A stretch of 64,000 nucleotides of DNA from Hirschia sp964342355 (GCA_964342355.1 CAYFFG010000007.1:1-64000), one strand, 5' to 3'; counted from the stretch's first letter, positions 52,217-61,748 are shown. Made by a program: numbers and translations. The notes: generated by a model from the sequence alone, not told the origin.

Positions 52217-54145
52217 ATGAAGTATCGGGCTGAGATTGACGGGCTGCGCGCCGTTGCTGTTGTGCCTGTGATTCTGTTCCACGCAGGCTATGAGATGTTC
52301 TCTGGCGGCTTCGTCGGGGTGGACGTCTTTTTCGTTATAAGCGGCTATTTGATAACGTCGATTTTGATTGCTGAGCTGGATAATGGAAAGTTCAGTCTGA
52401 TTGATTTTTATGAACGTCGATCGCGGCGAATTCTGCCAGCGCTATTTTTGATAATGGCAATTTCGACTGTTTTTGCTTGGCTCTGGTTTCTACAAGAAGA
52501 TTACATTCGGTTTTCTCAAAGCCTTGTCGCTGTATCGGTATTTTCTTCAAACGTGCTGTTCTGGCTAACGAGTAACTACTTTGACACATCAGCTGAATTA
52601 AAACCTTTACTGCACACATGGAGCCTTGGCGTTGAAGAGCAGTTCTATGTGTTTTTTCCGTTATTGTTGTTGTTCGCGTGGAAACTGAAACGCACGTATT
52701 TGATGGCATTGCTGGGCGTTGCGGCAGCCGTCAGCCTCATACTGTCGCAACTGGCTATAAGTATTTCGCCGGCTGGAGCTTTCTATCTGCTTCCCACACG
52801 AGGATGGGAGTTGCTTGTCGGGGCGTTTGTCAGTTTCGCTGAGGCTGGACGAGGGCGGGTGAATACGAGCGCTCAGGTCAATCAGGCCGGCAGTCTGGCA
52901 GGTCTTGCTCTCCTGCTGATCGCAATGTTCGCGTACGACAAAACGACACCATTTCCGGGCGTGGCTGCAATTTTACCGGTGGCTGGCACAGCACTGATCA
53001 TATTGTTTGCTAGAGCGGACAATTATGTTGGAAAATTGCTAAGTTTCAGATGGTTGGTTGGGATTGGCCTTATCAGCTATAGCGCGTATTTGTGGCATCA
53101 ACCCCTCTTCGCGTTTGCGCGATACAGAACGCTTGATGGAACGAATGAATGGCTGATGGGTGGGTTGAGTGTCCTTTCCATCGGGTTGGCTTATATTAGC
53201 TGGCGCTATGTTGAGGCCCCGTTCAGGGACAAAAGACGGGTCAGCAAGTTACAGGTTTTCCTATTCAGTATTGTGGGAAGCGTGTTGTTTATCTGCATCG
53301 GATTGGCTGGTCATGTGAGCAAAGGTTTTCAGCAGCGGCTACAGTTTTCGTCCGATTTGTCAGAGATTGATCTGCCAAAAAAAGAAAACGGATGGTGTTT
53401 TTACTCAAACCAAAGCGGCAGGCCTGGGCCAGGAGGTACGCAATGCTGGTTGGGAGATGAAAATGGTTCCCAAAAAGCATTGCTTATTGGGGACTCTTTT
53501 GCAGGTCAGTACGAGCCCTTCTGGGATGAGATCGGCCAGAAAAGCAGGCTACGTGTAAACGCTGTTACTGCAAGTTGGTGTCATCCTGCGCTGGATAACT
53601 CTTTTCCGGGGCCTTTGTTGAACCCTTCCTATCAACAATGTCTGATAAACCGGGCGTATCTAAGAGAACAAATCTCACACTATGACATTGTTATTCTTGG
53701 AGGCAGCTGGGCGGAGTTGATTGATGCTGAATTGTTGGACACAGCCATTGAAGCAATAGAATTTGCGGCCGAAAAAGCACCACTAGTCGTCGTTATGCCT
53801 GCGCCAAAGCAATTCGACACGCATGTCATGAACGATTTCAAGAAAGCTAATTTGTATGACATGGACCTTGATATTTCTGAGATTTCAACTGAAGCAGACC
53901 TTGCAGCTCTAGAGGCGCACGCACGCATAAGAGAGGTCACAGGAACTTTGGAGAACGTCATATTCCTTGAGCGAGGAGATTTGTTTCAATGGGAAGAAGG
54001 GCCAGAAGATATCAGTGATGAGGGCGTTCCCTTCAGCTTGGATGGGCGGCACATTTCGATATTTGGCTCTAGAAAGGCTGCTGAGATATTTCTCCGATCA
54101 CCGTCTTACGCTGAACTGATCAAACGTTTGGAGGATGGGGATTAA
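52217..54145 (+). CDS. OafA/YrhL-type acyltransferase with SGNH domain
   Basis: A 642-residue protein with an acyltransferase 3 membrane part (about 1-370, ten or eleven helices, starting EIDGLRAVAVVPVILFHAGY and LHTWSLGVEEQFYVFFP) fused to a C-terminal SGNH hydrolase-like domain (about 380-642; LLIGDSFAGQ, ILGGSWAEL, SLDGRHIS for the catalytic Asp/His). This fusion is typical for enzymes that O-acetylate lipopolysaccharide or polysaccharide. It lies 93 bp after the glycosyltransferase. Confidence 0.93.
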   Translation: MKYRAEIDGLRAVAVVPVILFHAGYEMFSGGFVGVDVFFVISGYLITSILIAELDNGKFSLIDFYERRSRRILPALFLIMAISTVFAWLWFLQEDYIRFSQSLVAVSVFSSNVLFWLTSNYFDTSAELKPLLHTWSLGVEEQFYVFFPLLLLFAWKLKRTYLMALLGVAAAVSLILSQLAISISPAGAFYLLPTRGWELLVGAFVSFAEAGRGRVNTSAQVNQAGSLAGLALLLIAMFAYDKTTPFPGVAAILPVAGTALIILFARADNYVGKLLSFRWLVGIGLISYSAYLWHQPLFAFARYRTLDGTNEWLMGGLSVLSIGLAYISWRYVEAPFRDKRRVSKLQVFLFSIVGSVLFICIGLAGHVSKGFQQRLQFSSDLSEIDLPKKENGWCFYSNQSGRPGPGGTQCWLGDENGSQKALLIGDSFAGQYEPFWDEIGQKSRLRVNAVTASWCHPALDNSFPGPLLNPSYQQCLINRAYLREQISHYDIVILGGSWAELIDAELLDTAIEAIEFAAEKAPLVVVMPAPKQFDTHVMNDFKKANLYDMDLDISEISTEADLAALEAHARIREVTGTLENVIFLERGDLFQWEEGPEDISDEGVPFSLDGRHISIFGSRKAAEIFLRSPSYAELIKRLEDGD

Positions 54146-54312
54146 GTAAGCGCCTTAGGGGAGAGATTGCGCGAATTGCAGGCAAGAGCGTGGTGAAAAC
54201 CACACCTTTCAGCCCCATCCATTCAGACTTCGCCTCTAGGGAGAGTTCTGTTTGACAACAAAAAGCGGATCGTTCAGTTGGAATGAAGTGAGTGGGGGCA
54301 GCCAGAAGCGCA

Positions 54313-55452
54313 ATGTCGGTATCAACCAAACCGTCCAGTGTTCACGCAAGGCGCATCGACCTAGATGTCGTTCGAGGACTGGCTATTTTGTTGGCCGTCG
54401 GGTGGCATTTTAATATTGTCACAGAAGTGGCTTTGTTGGACTTCGTTCTTTATCCCGGCCGTGCCATTGGATGGGCTGGCGTTGATATTTTCTTTGTTCT
54501 AAGCGGGTTTCTGGTTGGTCGGATGATCCTGGAGGAATATGGGTCTACCGGCGAATTTAATTACAAAGACTTTTTTGTCAGACGAGTTTTTCGTCTATGG
54601 CCTGTTCTTTATCTCTATTTGTTTTTGAAATTGGCGGCAGGAGAGCCATTTGAGGATTTCTTTCTTCAGGTTGCTTTGCATTTCCAGAATTTCTTTGACT
54701 TAAAATCATCTAAGCATTTGTGGTCCTTGGCGGTTGAAGAACATTTTTATGTTCTCTTGGCGCTTATGGTGCCGGTGTTGATGCGCATGAACATACCAGC
54801 ACGAAAAACGCTGCCGATCTTTTTCGCTATTTTGGCGCTTGGTCAGTTGTCACGAATTCTTGGCGTGTATTTGGGGGCGGATCCCGTACAAGTTCAGCTA
54901 CAAACACAATACCGACTGGATGCCTTGGCATGCGGCGTTATTCTGGGTCATCTGTCTTTGTTTAACCCTGACTATTTTGCCGAGCTATGTCGTAAGAAAC
55001 GGCTCTGGGCGGGTGTTGCGCTTGGATGTGCTGCGTTTCTAGCGAATGTGGATTATCACAGCGCTCTCGGCGGAACTGTCAGTTTCACGCTGTCTTATGT
55101 TATGGGCGCGGCGCTGTTGTTGCTGGCTTATGATTCCGGTGTCGAAAGATGGGCGAAAACACCGTCCAAGATAATGGCGTTCCTCGGACAAATTGCTTAC
55201 ACCCTGTATATATGGCAGTCGGTCGGGGCCAAGGCTGTTGCAAAGGCGCTTGATGTGCTGCCTTTGCCATTCCTAAGCGAAGAGTATGTGGCTGCAGTTT
55301 TTGTGATTGCGACTTACGCAGTGTCTATCATCATGTCTTGGTTGATCACGATTACGCTGGAGCGGCCATTCATGGCGCTGCGTGACCGGATTGTTCCTAG
55401 AAGGAAACATGCTGTTTCAGACCCGCGTGCCGCGCTTACGCCTCAGGACTAG
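54313..55452 (+). CDS. Acyltransferase 3 family membrane protein
   Basis: A 379-residue membrane acyltransferase. RIDLDVVRGLAILLAVGWHFN has the conserved Arg and His, and DIFFVLSGFLVGRMI and SLAVEEHFYVLLALMVP are hallmark segments. I use the ATG at 54313, though a GTG at 54292 is possible. It is the third such gene here, which suggests several different acyl marks on surface glycans. Confidence 0.9.
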   Translation: MSVSTKPSSVHARRIDLDVVRGLAILLAVGWHFNIVTEVALLDFVLYPGRAIGWAGVDIFFVLSGFLVGRMILEEYGSTGEFNYKDFFVRRVFRLWPVLYLYLFLKLAAGEPFEDFFLQVALHFQNFFDLKSSKHLWSLAVEEHFYVLLALMVPVLMRMNIPARKTLPIFFAILALGQLSRILGVYLGADPVQVQLQTQYRLDALACGVILGHLSLFNPDYFAELCRKKRLWAGVALGCAAFLANVDYHSALGGTVSFTLSYVMGAALLLLAYDSGVERWAKTPSKIMAFLGQIAYTLYIWQSVGAKAVAKALDVLPLPFLSEEYVAAVFVIATYAVSIIMSWLITITLERPFMALRDRIVPRRKHAVSDPRAALTPQD

Positions 55453-55523
55453 ATCTTTTGAGAAGGTGTTTAAGCATAGTTGTCTAGGGGGGCTGTGGGC
55501 TTGCCGTTTATTTAAGTCGTGTT

Positions 55524-55550
55524 TGTCACAAACAGCCCCGCCGATGCGTC
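55524..55550 (+). promoter_or_regulatory. ECF41-type promoter of the sigma factor gene
   Basis: TGTCACA (55524-55530), a 16-bp spacer and CGTC (55547-55550) match the promoter known for ECF41 sigma factors. It lies 36 bp upstream of the sigma gene start, so autoregulation is likely. Confidence 0.75.
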
Positions 55551-55586
55551 CTATATAAGTGAAGTCATTTTAGGGATGCATCAATA

Positions 55587-56516
55587 ATGGAAAAGCAAAC
55601 CGATAAGCAGGGACTTTCTTCGGCACCGAGTTCAACTTGTGAAGCAAGTGACAAAATTGAGGTGTTTGAACAGCACCGCTCGCGGTTAACAGGGATCGCC
55701 TATCGTATTCTTGGGGCGCGTACGGAAGCTGAAGATGTTGTCCAGGATTGTTCGATCAAATGGTTGGAAGCAAAAACCGCAGAAATCGACAATCCGACGG
55801 CATGGCTGACAACTGTTGTGACTCGGCGTGCGATAGATGTTTTGCGTTCTGCTCAGCGTGCGCGTGTCGACTATGTGGGGCACTGGCTTCCAGAACCGGC
55901 GGCAACCCAATCCACGCCTGAAGAGACTGTCGAACTGGCCTCAACATTGTCGACGGCATTTTTGCTGGTGCTTGAGCGTTTAAGTCCTAAAGAGCGCGCA
56001 GCTTTCTTGTTGCGGGAAGTATTTGAATTGCCATATGGGCAGATTGCAGAAGCGATAAATGTGACAGAAGGTGCCTGTCGTAAGCTCGTGTCGCGCGCAA
56101 AGCAGGATGTTCAGGCCAAGGACACCCGCCATACGCCCCCCATAAAACGCCAAAAGGAGCTTTTGTTTGCTTTTGAAACGGCGATCCGCACAGGTTCGCC
56201 GGATCAGCTAGCGTTCATGCTGGCGGAAGATGTTGAACTTCGTGCAGATGGCGGAGGTAAGGTCGCTGCGATTCGTAAGCGTATCGTGGGTGCGGATGTG
56301 GTCGCGTTTATCGTGAAAAAACTTCACCTTTGGTGGAGAGAGTATTCCTTTCATGTCGCCGATATCAATGGAGGACTGGGCGTTGTGTTGATGCAGGGCA
56401 ATGTCAGCATCGCCGCTGTCACATTCAGTTATGACCAGTCAGGTCAGGTGTCAGATATCCAGATCCAGCGCAATCCAGAGAAACTGCAAGCATTGGAATT
56501 TTCAACACTTCAATAG
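55587..56516 (+). CDS. ECF41-type sigma factor with SnoaL-like C-terminus
   Basis: A 309-residue sigma factor. Region 2 is about 25-90 (LTGIAYRILGARTEAEDVVQD) and region 4 about 120-175 (RLSPKERAAFLLREVFELPY and AEAINVTEGACRKLVSRAKQ). The linker WLPEP (100-104) and DGGGK (221-225) in the C-terminal SnoaL-like domain are ECF41 marks. In this group the C-terminal domain replaces an anti-sigma factor and controls activity. The gene is followed by an AhpD-like gene, the usual type of target. Confidence 0.93.
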   Translation: MEKQTDKQGLSSAPSSTCEASDKIEVFEQHRSRLTGIAYRILGARTEAEDVVQDCSIKWLEAKTAEIDNPTAWLTTVVTRRAIDVLRSAQRARVDYVGHWLPEPAATQSTPEETVELASTLSTAFLLVLERLSPKERAAFLLREVFELPYGQIAEAINVTEGACRKLVSRAKQDVQAKDTRHTPPIKRQKELLFAFETAIRTGSPDQLAFMLAEDVELRADGGGKVAAIRKRIVGADVVAFIVKKLHLWWREYSFHVADINGGLGVVLMQGNVSIAAVTFSYDQSGQVSDIQIQRNPEKLQALEFSTLQ

Positions 56517-56542
56517 GTCACATTCCGGGTCGTTCAATCGTC
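56516..56542 (+). promoter_or_regulatory. ECF41-type promoter of the AhpD-like gene
   Basis: GGTCACA (56516-56522), 16 bp, then CGTC (56539-56542). It has one mismatch to the sigma gene promoter and the same spacing. It lies 33 bp upstream of the ATG at 56576 and its first base is the last of the sigma gene stop. Confidence 0.7.
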
Positions 56543-56575
56543 ATTTGGTTAGTCACATGAAGATTGGAGCTAAAT

Positions 56576-57001
56576 ATGACTAACCTTTTTGATTACCGCA
56601 AAACTGCTGGCGACGTGATGAATAAGCTAGGCAGTGTCCATGTGGATATTGATAATCTCGGACTGGAGAAAAAACTTCAGCACCTGGTTTTGTTACGCGC
56701 CTCTCAGATCAATGGATGTGGATTTTGCGTAAAGATGCACACTACCGAAGCTAGACGTGATGGCGAAACCAATGAACGTCTGGATCGTTTGATTGTCTGG
56801 CGTCATGTGGATGATTTTACCCCGAAGGAAAAGGCGGCGTTTGCATGGACTGAAGCGTTGACCGAGCTACACAAGCAAACAGACCTTGGGCCGCTGCGTG
56901 AAGATTTGGTCCACAATTTTAACGCAGAAGAGATTGGCGCACTGACGACGCTGATTGGGATGATCAATCTCTGGAACCGTGTACAGATCTCTGTTTATTA
57001 G
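56576..57001 (+). CDS. AhpD-like carboxymuconolactone decarboxylase family protein
   Basis: A 141-residue protein with the CMD/AhpD fold. Cys48-Gly-Phe-Cys51 and His55 in NGCGFCVKMH are the redox active site of AhpD-type peroxidase partners. CMD proteins are a class of known ECF41 targets. I use ATG 56576, which has GGAG upstream; the TTG at 56564 is less likely. Its last 38 bp overlap the end of the convergent glycosyltransferase gene. Confidence 0.9.
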   Translation: MTNLFDYRKTAGDVMNKLGSVHVDIDNLGLEKKLQHLVLLRASQINGCGFCVKMHTTEARRDGETNERLDRLIVWRHVDDFTPKEKAAFAWTEALTELHKQTDLGPLREDLVHNFNAEEIGALTTLIGMINLWNRVQISVY

Positions 57002-57707
57002 ATGAATTGAACACAACGCTGCGGTAAGGGGCAAAGCTGACGGCTTCAAAGGCGATGACGCCTAAGATGTGGAAGCCTGCCAGAATGACGCCCCTTACCG
57101 TGCCGGATATTTTTGATTTGCCGATACGCCGCTTGTAATTGACCGGCACGTCCAAGGTGCGGATTTTAGCTTTTGCGGCGCGGACCTGCATCTGGACGGT
57201 CCATCCATAAGTTTTGGCTGACATTTCCAGTTTTTCGTATGCGTCCCGCCGAATGGCGCGCATTGGACCAAGGTCAGTAAATTCAGCTTTCCAAATCAGG
57301 CGCATCAAGAAACAGGCAAGCCAGTTTCCAAACTTTTGTGGGAAGGTGAGCGATTTTGGTTCAGCCGTTCCAAGCGCGCGCGAGCCAATCACAAAGTCTG
57401 TGTCGCCATTTAGAATTGGCTCCAAGAGGCGAGGAATATCATTGGCGTTGTCAGCGCCATCACCGTCCATGAAGAGGTACAAGTCAGCGCTTATGGCTTG
57501 TGCGACGCCGGCTAAACACGCGCGCCCATAGCCAGGTTTGGGCGCGAGAGTGACTTCAGCGCCAGCGGCCTGGGCGAGCCTTGCTGTTTCGTCAGTTGAT
57601 CCGTTGTCTGCAATTATTACCCAATCGACATGCGCCAATGCGCCTTTGACGACCTGTGTGATTGCTTTTTCTTCGTTCAGCGCAGGGATGATGATCACCG
57701 TTCTCAT
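56964..57707 (-). CDS. Family 2 glycosyltransferase (polyprenol-phosphate type)
   Basis: A 247-residue transferase like dolichyl-phosphate mannose/glucose synthases. VIIIPALNEEKAITQVV, IIADNGSTDETARLA and LFMDGDGADNANDIP (DGD metal site) are its motifs, and RIGKSKISGTVRG is the usual post-catalytic part. It would load a sugar on polyprenol phosphate for the membrane transferase encoded just upstream. The start overlaps that gene's stop (ATGA). Confidence 0.9.
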   Translation of the reverse strand: MRTVIIIPALNEEKAITQVVKGALAHVDWVIIADNGSTDETARLAQAAGAEVTLAPKPGYGRACLAGVAQAISADLYLFMDGDGADNANDIPRLLEPILNGDTDFVIGSRALGTAEPKSLTFPQKFGNWLACFLMRLIWKAEFTDLGPMRAIRRDAYEKLEMSAKTYGWTVQMQVRAAKAKIRTLDVPVNYKRRIGKSKISGTVRGVILAGFHILGVIAFEAVSFAPYRSVVFNSSNKQRSVHGSRD

Positions 57708-59149
57708 ACGCGTCTCCAGTCCTTACCCGCATCAAGGGCAAAAAGTGCGAAGGCAGGTGCGAATGCGATTGGAACAATGATCCATTGATGGACTGGATTT
57801 TCGTCCCCAAGATAAAAGCGCAGGAAATAAAGTGGAGCTGTCGCGACTAATAAAAGAAGGCCCCGATTGTAGGCGAGCGCTAGTAGAGGCGCGATCCATA
57901 CCAGATACCACGGATATCCTGTCGGCGAGAAAAACAGGAGCGTTCCCACAATAACCATCCAGGCGAGCGGGAGTGTGTTCATCCCCTTTTGCCAAACCTT
58001 CCAGGCGCAAAGCATACCGATCAGCGAAATGATACTGGCGACAAGGAAGCGAGATACCTGACCGGGATCTGAGGTCAGCTGCGAGACAAGTTCTGCAATG
58101 GCAGAGAAAAGGAATGAATGGGTCTGCCATTGCGAGGAATATGCTGTCAGACCGTCTTGAGGACTTAAGGCGCGCATGGCTTGTGGCGCAAGCAAAAGCG
58201 CGCATAGCCCGCCAAACGCCAAAGAAATCACGGCGAAATCTCTGAAGCGGCTTTTGAAGGTTGCGGCAAGCGCTGGGAATAAAAGGATTGGCCAAATCTT
58301 GACGCCCACCGCGCCAGCTAATGCGACACCGGCGATTGCGGGACGTTTTTGGATTGCGCAAAGGAGAGACAGGAGGATGAACACGCTTAACATGCCATCC
58401 ATATGCGCTGAGCCGAAAACCTGTTGGATAACGATTGGGTTCAGCCAGTAAATACCGCTCCAGATAATTGGTTTTTTAAAACCGCGTAAAACCAGCAACA
58501 AACAGGCAAACGCGCCAATATCAAAGATCAAGAGAACACTGCGCCACCCCGTCAGGGAAAACGGGGACAGTGTGTGACTGAGTGCAAACGCACCTTGCGC
58601 AACTGGTGGGTAAATCGTCGCCACATAGGGGTAGTTTATACGGGTGAAGGTCTGGTGGTGTTCCTGGGCAAGTTCCTGGAGGTGTTCCAGGTCTTGTTCA
58701 GGTGGTGTTTGGACCGGATTTCCAAACAAATCAGTCGGAGCAGCCTTTGCGGGTGGGTATTTATAAGGGTCAATACCAGCAGAAACAGTCGCTCCGTCCC
58801 ATAAATACCGATACCAGTCGTCCTCCATTACAGGAGCGGACAAAAACATTACGCCGCGCATTACCAAACCGACCAGAAACAAGGTCAGCAATACGTGGCG
58901 CTTTGGTTTAAGTTTCCTGATGATCCAGACCAATCCCCAAAACATGAAGCCGGCCACGATCAGGAAAGTGACAAACAATCGCCACGGTGTTTGGTCCAAG
59001 GGCGCGCCATAAGGAATAGACCATGAGAGCCACGCACAGACGATAATACATGCGCAAAGGCATGCGGATAGGATTGCAAACAGTCTGGTCGCGAGTGGGT
59101 CTGTAATGGTCGGCAAATAGCGGAGCATCACATATCGCCACTCGCGCAT
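57704..59149 (-). CDS. GT-C type membrane glycosyltransferase
   Basis: A 481-residue membrane protein with about eleven helices. The first outside loop has APVMEDDWYRYLWDGATV, where the acidic pair is the likely catalytic site, as in polyprenol-dependent mannosyl or arabinosyl transferases (DUF2029/GT87-like). LNPIVIQQVFGSAHMDGML is a further family segment. It works logically with the polyprenol-sugar synthase downstream. The start is either ATG 59149 or ATG 59128; neither has a clear ribosome binding site. Confidence 0.82.
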   Translation of the reverse strand: MREWRYVMLRYLPTITDPLATRLFAILSACLCACIIVCAWLSWSIPYGAPLDQTPWRLFVTFLIVAGFMFWGLVWIIRKLKPKRHVLLTLFLVGLVMRGVMFLSAPVMEDDWYRYLWDGATVSAGIDPYKYPPAKAAPTDLFGNPVQTPPEQDLEHLQELAQEHHQTFTRINYPYVATIYPPVAQGAFALSHTLSPFSLTGWRSVLLIFDIGAFACLLLVLRGFKKPIIWSGIYWLNPIVIQQVFGSAHMDGMLSVFILLSLLCAIQKRPAIAGVALAGAVGVKIWPILLFPALAATFKSRFRDFAVISLAFGGLCALLLAPQAMRALSPQDGLTAYSSQWQTHSFLFSAIAELVSQLTSDPGQVSRFLVASIISLIGMLCAWKVWQKGMNTLPLAWMVIVGTLLFFSPTGYPWYLVWIAPLLALAYNRGLLLLVATAPLYFLRFYLGDENPVHQWIIVPIAFAPAFALFALDAGKDWRRV

Positions 59150-59155
59150 AAGTTA

Positions 59156-60043
59156 TCAGGACCCGCGTGCGATATTGCCGCCGCCAAAGGAGTCAAACGT
59201 ATCCGCAGAAGGTTGTTGGCGCGGGCGGAATGACTCAAAGCGTGATGGCAGGGACTTATATTTCACCTTAAGATCAGGACTGATTGCATCCACACCTGGG
59301 GCGCGTGTCGCGAGGTGAGAGAGGAGGGCGTTCTGATCGCCGTTGAACAGCGACGTTTCGTATAGTTTGAAGAACTCTCCCAAGCGGACATCCTTTTTGC
59401 GCACACGCAGAACATCTTTGTCGGAGAGAAATTCTTTTGCGGCCAGTTCAAGCTGGGCATGGACCTTGTTACCGACGAAAACAGTGCGGGGAAGAACGGG
59501 TGTGTTGTTCACACCCTGGTAGAGTCCAAACACGATGTCTGGATTGTCCCAGTTAGCTAATAGAATGGATTGCTCGATGTCGTGAATAGACAGTTCAACA
59601 CCGTTTATGGTGATGCGCTTTTGGGTCCACATGTCGCCAGGTTCTGTGGCGGTGCCGCGTCTGGAGTCAAATCCGTTCAGGCTTTTTTCTTCTGAAATCG
59701 CCTTTACGACGAGAATGTTGCGCGCGTTGAGCCAGAATGCAAGTTGATCATCCTTGTCGAGCGCTGACACATTCAGTGTCTCAAGATAGTTGATATAATT
59801 CTGCAGATAAGCGCCGTTGTCATCCTTTAGTGCGTCATAAGCGACCAGTGTCCGACCGCGCTCTTCGACGGATACGCGGCGGATGTATTTCTCCCAGTGT
59901 TCAAACTCAACGCGTCCGGCGCTGGTTTCCGACGACACTTTGAAAATATCAAAAGGTGAGGTCTCGGCATTGGCGGAAATGGGGGTGAGTGCGATCACAG
60001 CAGCGGTGCTGAGAGCAAGGGACAGATTCTTGAGCATCGACAT
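59156..60043 (-). CDS. DUF547 exported protein
   Basis: A 295-residue protein with a signal peptide (cleaved after ANA near residue 26) and a DUF547 domain: YINYLETLNVSALDKDDQLAFWLNARNILVVKAI and the VELSIHDIEQSILL segment are typical. The catalytic-type Cys seen in other members (CGSxSCP) is replaced by GLYQGVNNTPVLP, so it is a variant. The function of DUF547 is not known to me. GAAGG lies upstream of the ATG. It is 7 bp before the GT-C gene and probably co-transcribed. Confidence 0.8.
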   Translation of the reverse strand: MSMLKNLSLALSTAAVIALTPISANAETSPFDIFKVSSETSAGRVEFEHWEKYIRRVSVEERGRTLVAYDALKDDNGAYLQNYINYLETLNVSALDKDDQLAFWLNARNILVVKAISEEKSLNGFDSRRGTATEPGDMWTQKRITINGVELSIHDIEQSILLANWDNPDIVFGLYQGVNNTPVLPRTVFVGNKVHAQLELAAKEFLSDKDVLRVRKKDVRLGEFFKLYETSLFNGDQNALLSHLATRAPGVDAISPDLKVKYKSLPSRFESFRPRQQPSADTFDSFGGGNIARGS

Positions 60044-60136
60044 GGAGCCTTCTCATTGTGGCGACGTGGGTGAGGCGCGCCACAAAGCTCTCAGGTTAAT
60101 GAGGGGTTAAGCAAATAAACCCTACTCACAAGATCG

Positions 60137-60538
60137 CTAGTTTCCTTTCACGTTAGCGGGCGTCATTCTATGCATTGCGCAGAGCTTGTTGCCATCTGGG
60201 TCGCGTATGTAGGCCAGATAGAGTTTACCAAAATCTGCTTCGCGTATGCCGGGCGGTTCTTCGATAGATGTGCCGCCAGCTTCAACGCCTGCGGCATGCC
60301 ATTTGTCTATGAGGTCGGGATTATCAAAGGCGAAGCCGATTGTGCCACCATTGGCAAAGCATGCGGGTTCGCCATTGATTGGTACTGACACCATGAAAAT
60401 ACCTTTGTTGTAGAGGTATATGAGGCGTCCGCGTTCGTCTTGGATGCCTGGGCGGCCACCAACCGCGCTAAACAATTTATCGTAAAACGCACGCGCTTTT
60501 TCTATGTCGTTTGTGCCGACCATGACGTGGCTAAACAT
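60137..60538 (-). CDS. Glyoxalase/VOC-family protein
   Basis: A 133-residue single VOC domain: MFSHVMVGTNDIEKARAFYDKLF at the start and YLAYIRDPDGNKLCAMHR at the end are the two beta-alpha-beta signatures. Members are glyoxalases, dioxygenases or antibiotic binders; the substrate is unknown. GGGAGGA stands 5 bases upstream of ATG 60538, which decides the start over a codon 33 bases further up. Confidence 0.88.
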   Translation of the reverse strand: MFSHVMVGTNDIEKARAFYDKLFSAVGGRPGIQDERGRLIYLYNKGIFMVSVPINGEPACFANGGTIGFAFDNPDLIDKWHAAGVEAGGTSIEEPPGIREADFGKLYLAYIRDPDGNKLCAMHRMTPANVKGN

Positions 60539-60613
60539 GGTAATCCTCCCGGTTCGTCTATATTTGCGCACATAGTTTGCCGGAAGGTTTGAACTGGCAA
60601 GAAGTTAATCGCT

Positions 60614-61610
60614 TTATGCAGGAAATTCCTCAGTATCAATTGTACGCCGCATACCCTCTGGATACCGGTGGCCAGATATTGTGTTTTGGTTGATTAGCTC
60701 ACCAGCCTTGTCCAGCACTTCCTGGGAAATTGAGAGCGCGTGTGTCGCCATGTTTTCTTCCAGGTGCGCGATTGAAGCGGTTCCGGGAATAACGTGCACA
60801 TGGTCACCGCGGGACAAGACCCAGGCAAGCGACAGTTGTGCAGGGGTGACGCCAGCTTCTTCTGCCATCGCCTCAAACGCCTGGATGAGCTTTTGATTGG
60901 CTGGCCAGTGTTCGCTGGTAAAGCGTGGGTGGTTTTTGCGAAGGTCTTTTTCGGCAAGATCAGTTGGATCCGCCACGCCTCGTGCGAGCGCGCCGCGCGC
61001 AACCGGCGAAAATGCGACGAACGCCACATCCAGTTCCTGACAGGTATTAAGGACTCCGAGTTCAGGGTTGCGCGTCCATAATGAGTATTCCGTCTGCATA
61101 GCCGCGATAGGGGTTTCTGCTACCGCTTTGCGCAATGTGTCTGATGACATTTCCGACAATCCGATTGCGCCAATTTTGCCTTCGGATTTTAGTTCAGCCA
61201 GCGTGCCGACTGACTCTTCGATCGGCGTGTTAAAGTCACGACGATGCAGATAATAAAGGTCGATATGATCAACGTTGAGCGTGGCCAGGCTTTTATCAAC
61301 GGCGCGTCGGATGGTGTCTGGCTTACAGTCTATGCGGCGTGGTCCGTCTTCAAATTCTATCCCGCATTTTGAGGCCAAAAAGACCTCACTTCGGCGCGTC
61401 TTTAAAACGCGCGATAACAATGCTTCGTTGTGACCCAGGCCATAAAGGCGCAGTGTCGAAGTGTTGATAGCCGATATCTATCGCGCGGTTGAGTAGCGCT
61501 TCTCCAGTCGTCTCATCAGGAAGTGGAAAATAGGCCTGGCTCAACGACATGCAGCCTAGACCAATCGGGTCTAATTGGCGTCCAGCAAGCGAACGTTTGG
61601 TCAGTGTCAT
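60614..61610 (-). pseudogene. Aldo/keto reductase with a frameshift
   Basis: Two frames make one aldo/keto reductase of about 330 residues. The front part, from ATG 61610, reads RQLDPIGLGCMSLSQAY and IGYQHFDTAPL and then fails. The remaining protein continues in another frame as NEALLSRVLKTRRSEVFLASKCG, LNVDHIDLYYLHRRD (catalytic His) and GSxx-type cofactor part VIPGTASIAHLEEN. The expected join DTAPLYGLGHNE is restored by two bases near 61441-61445, in a TATA-type spot. The enzyme would reduce a carbonyl with NADPH. Whether the shift is real or an error is open. Confidence 0.8.
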
Positions 61611-61748
61611 CTTTCCCACCCTTCATTATGCGCATATCCAAACAATTGGAGCGCATACCGTAAACAGGAATGCGCGCATGCCAAAGTGCCGTGGGTAAGA
61701 ATTTATGAGTCGAACTCTTTTTCTATGATATGCGCCACCTAGAAGGCG

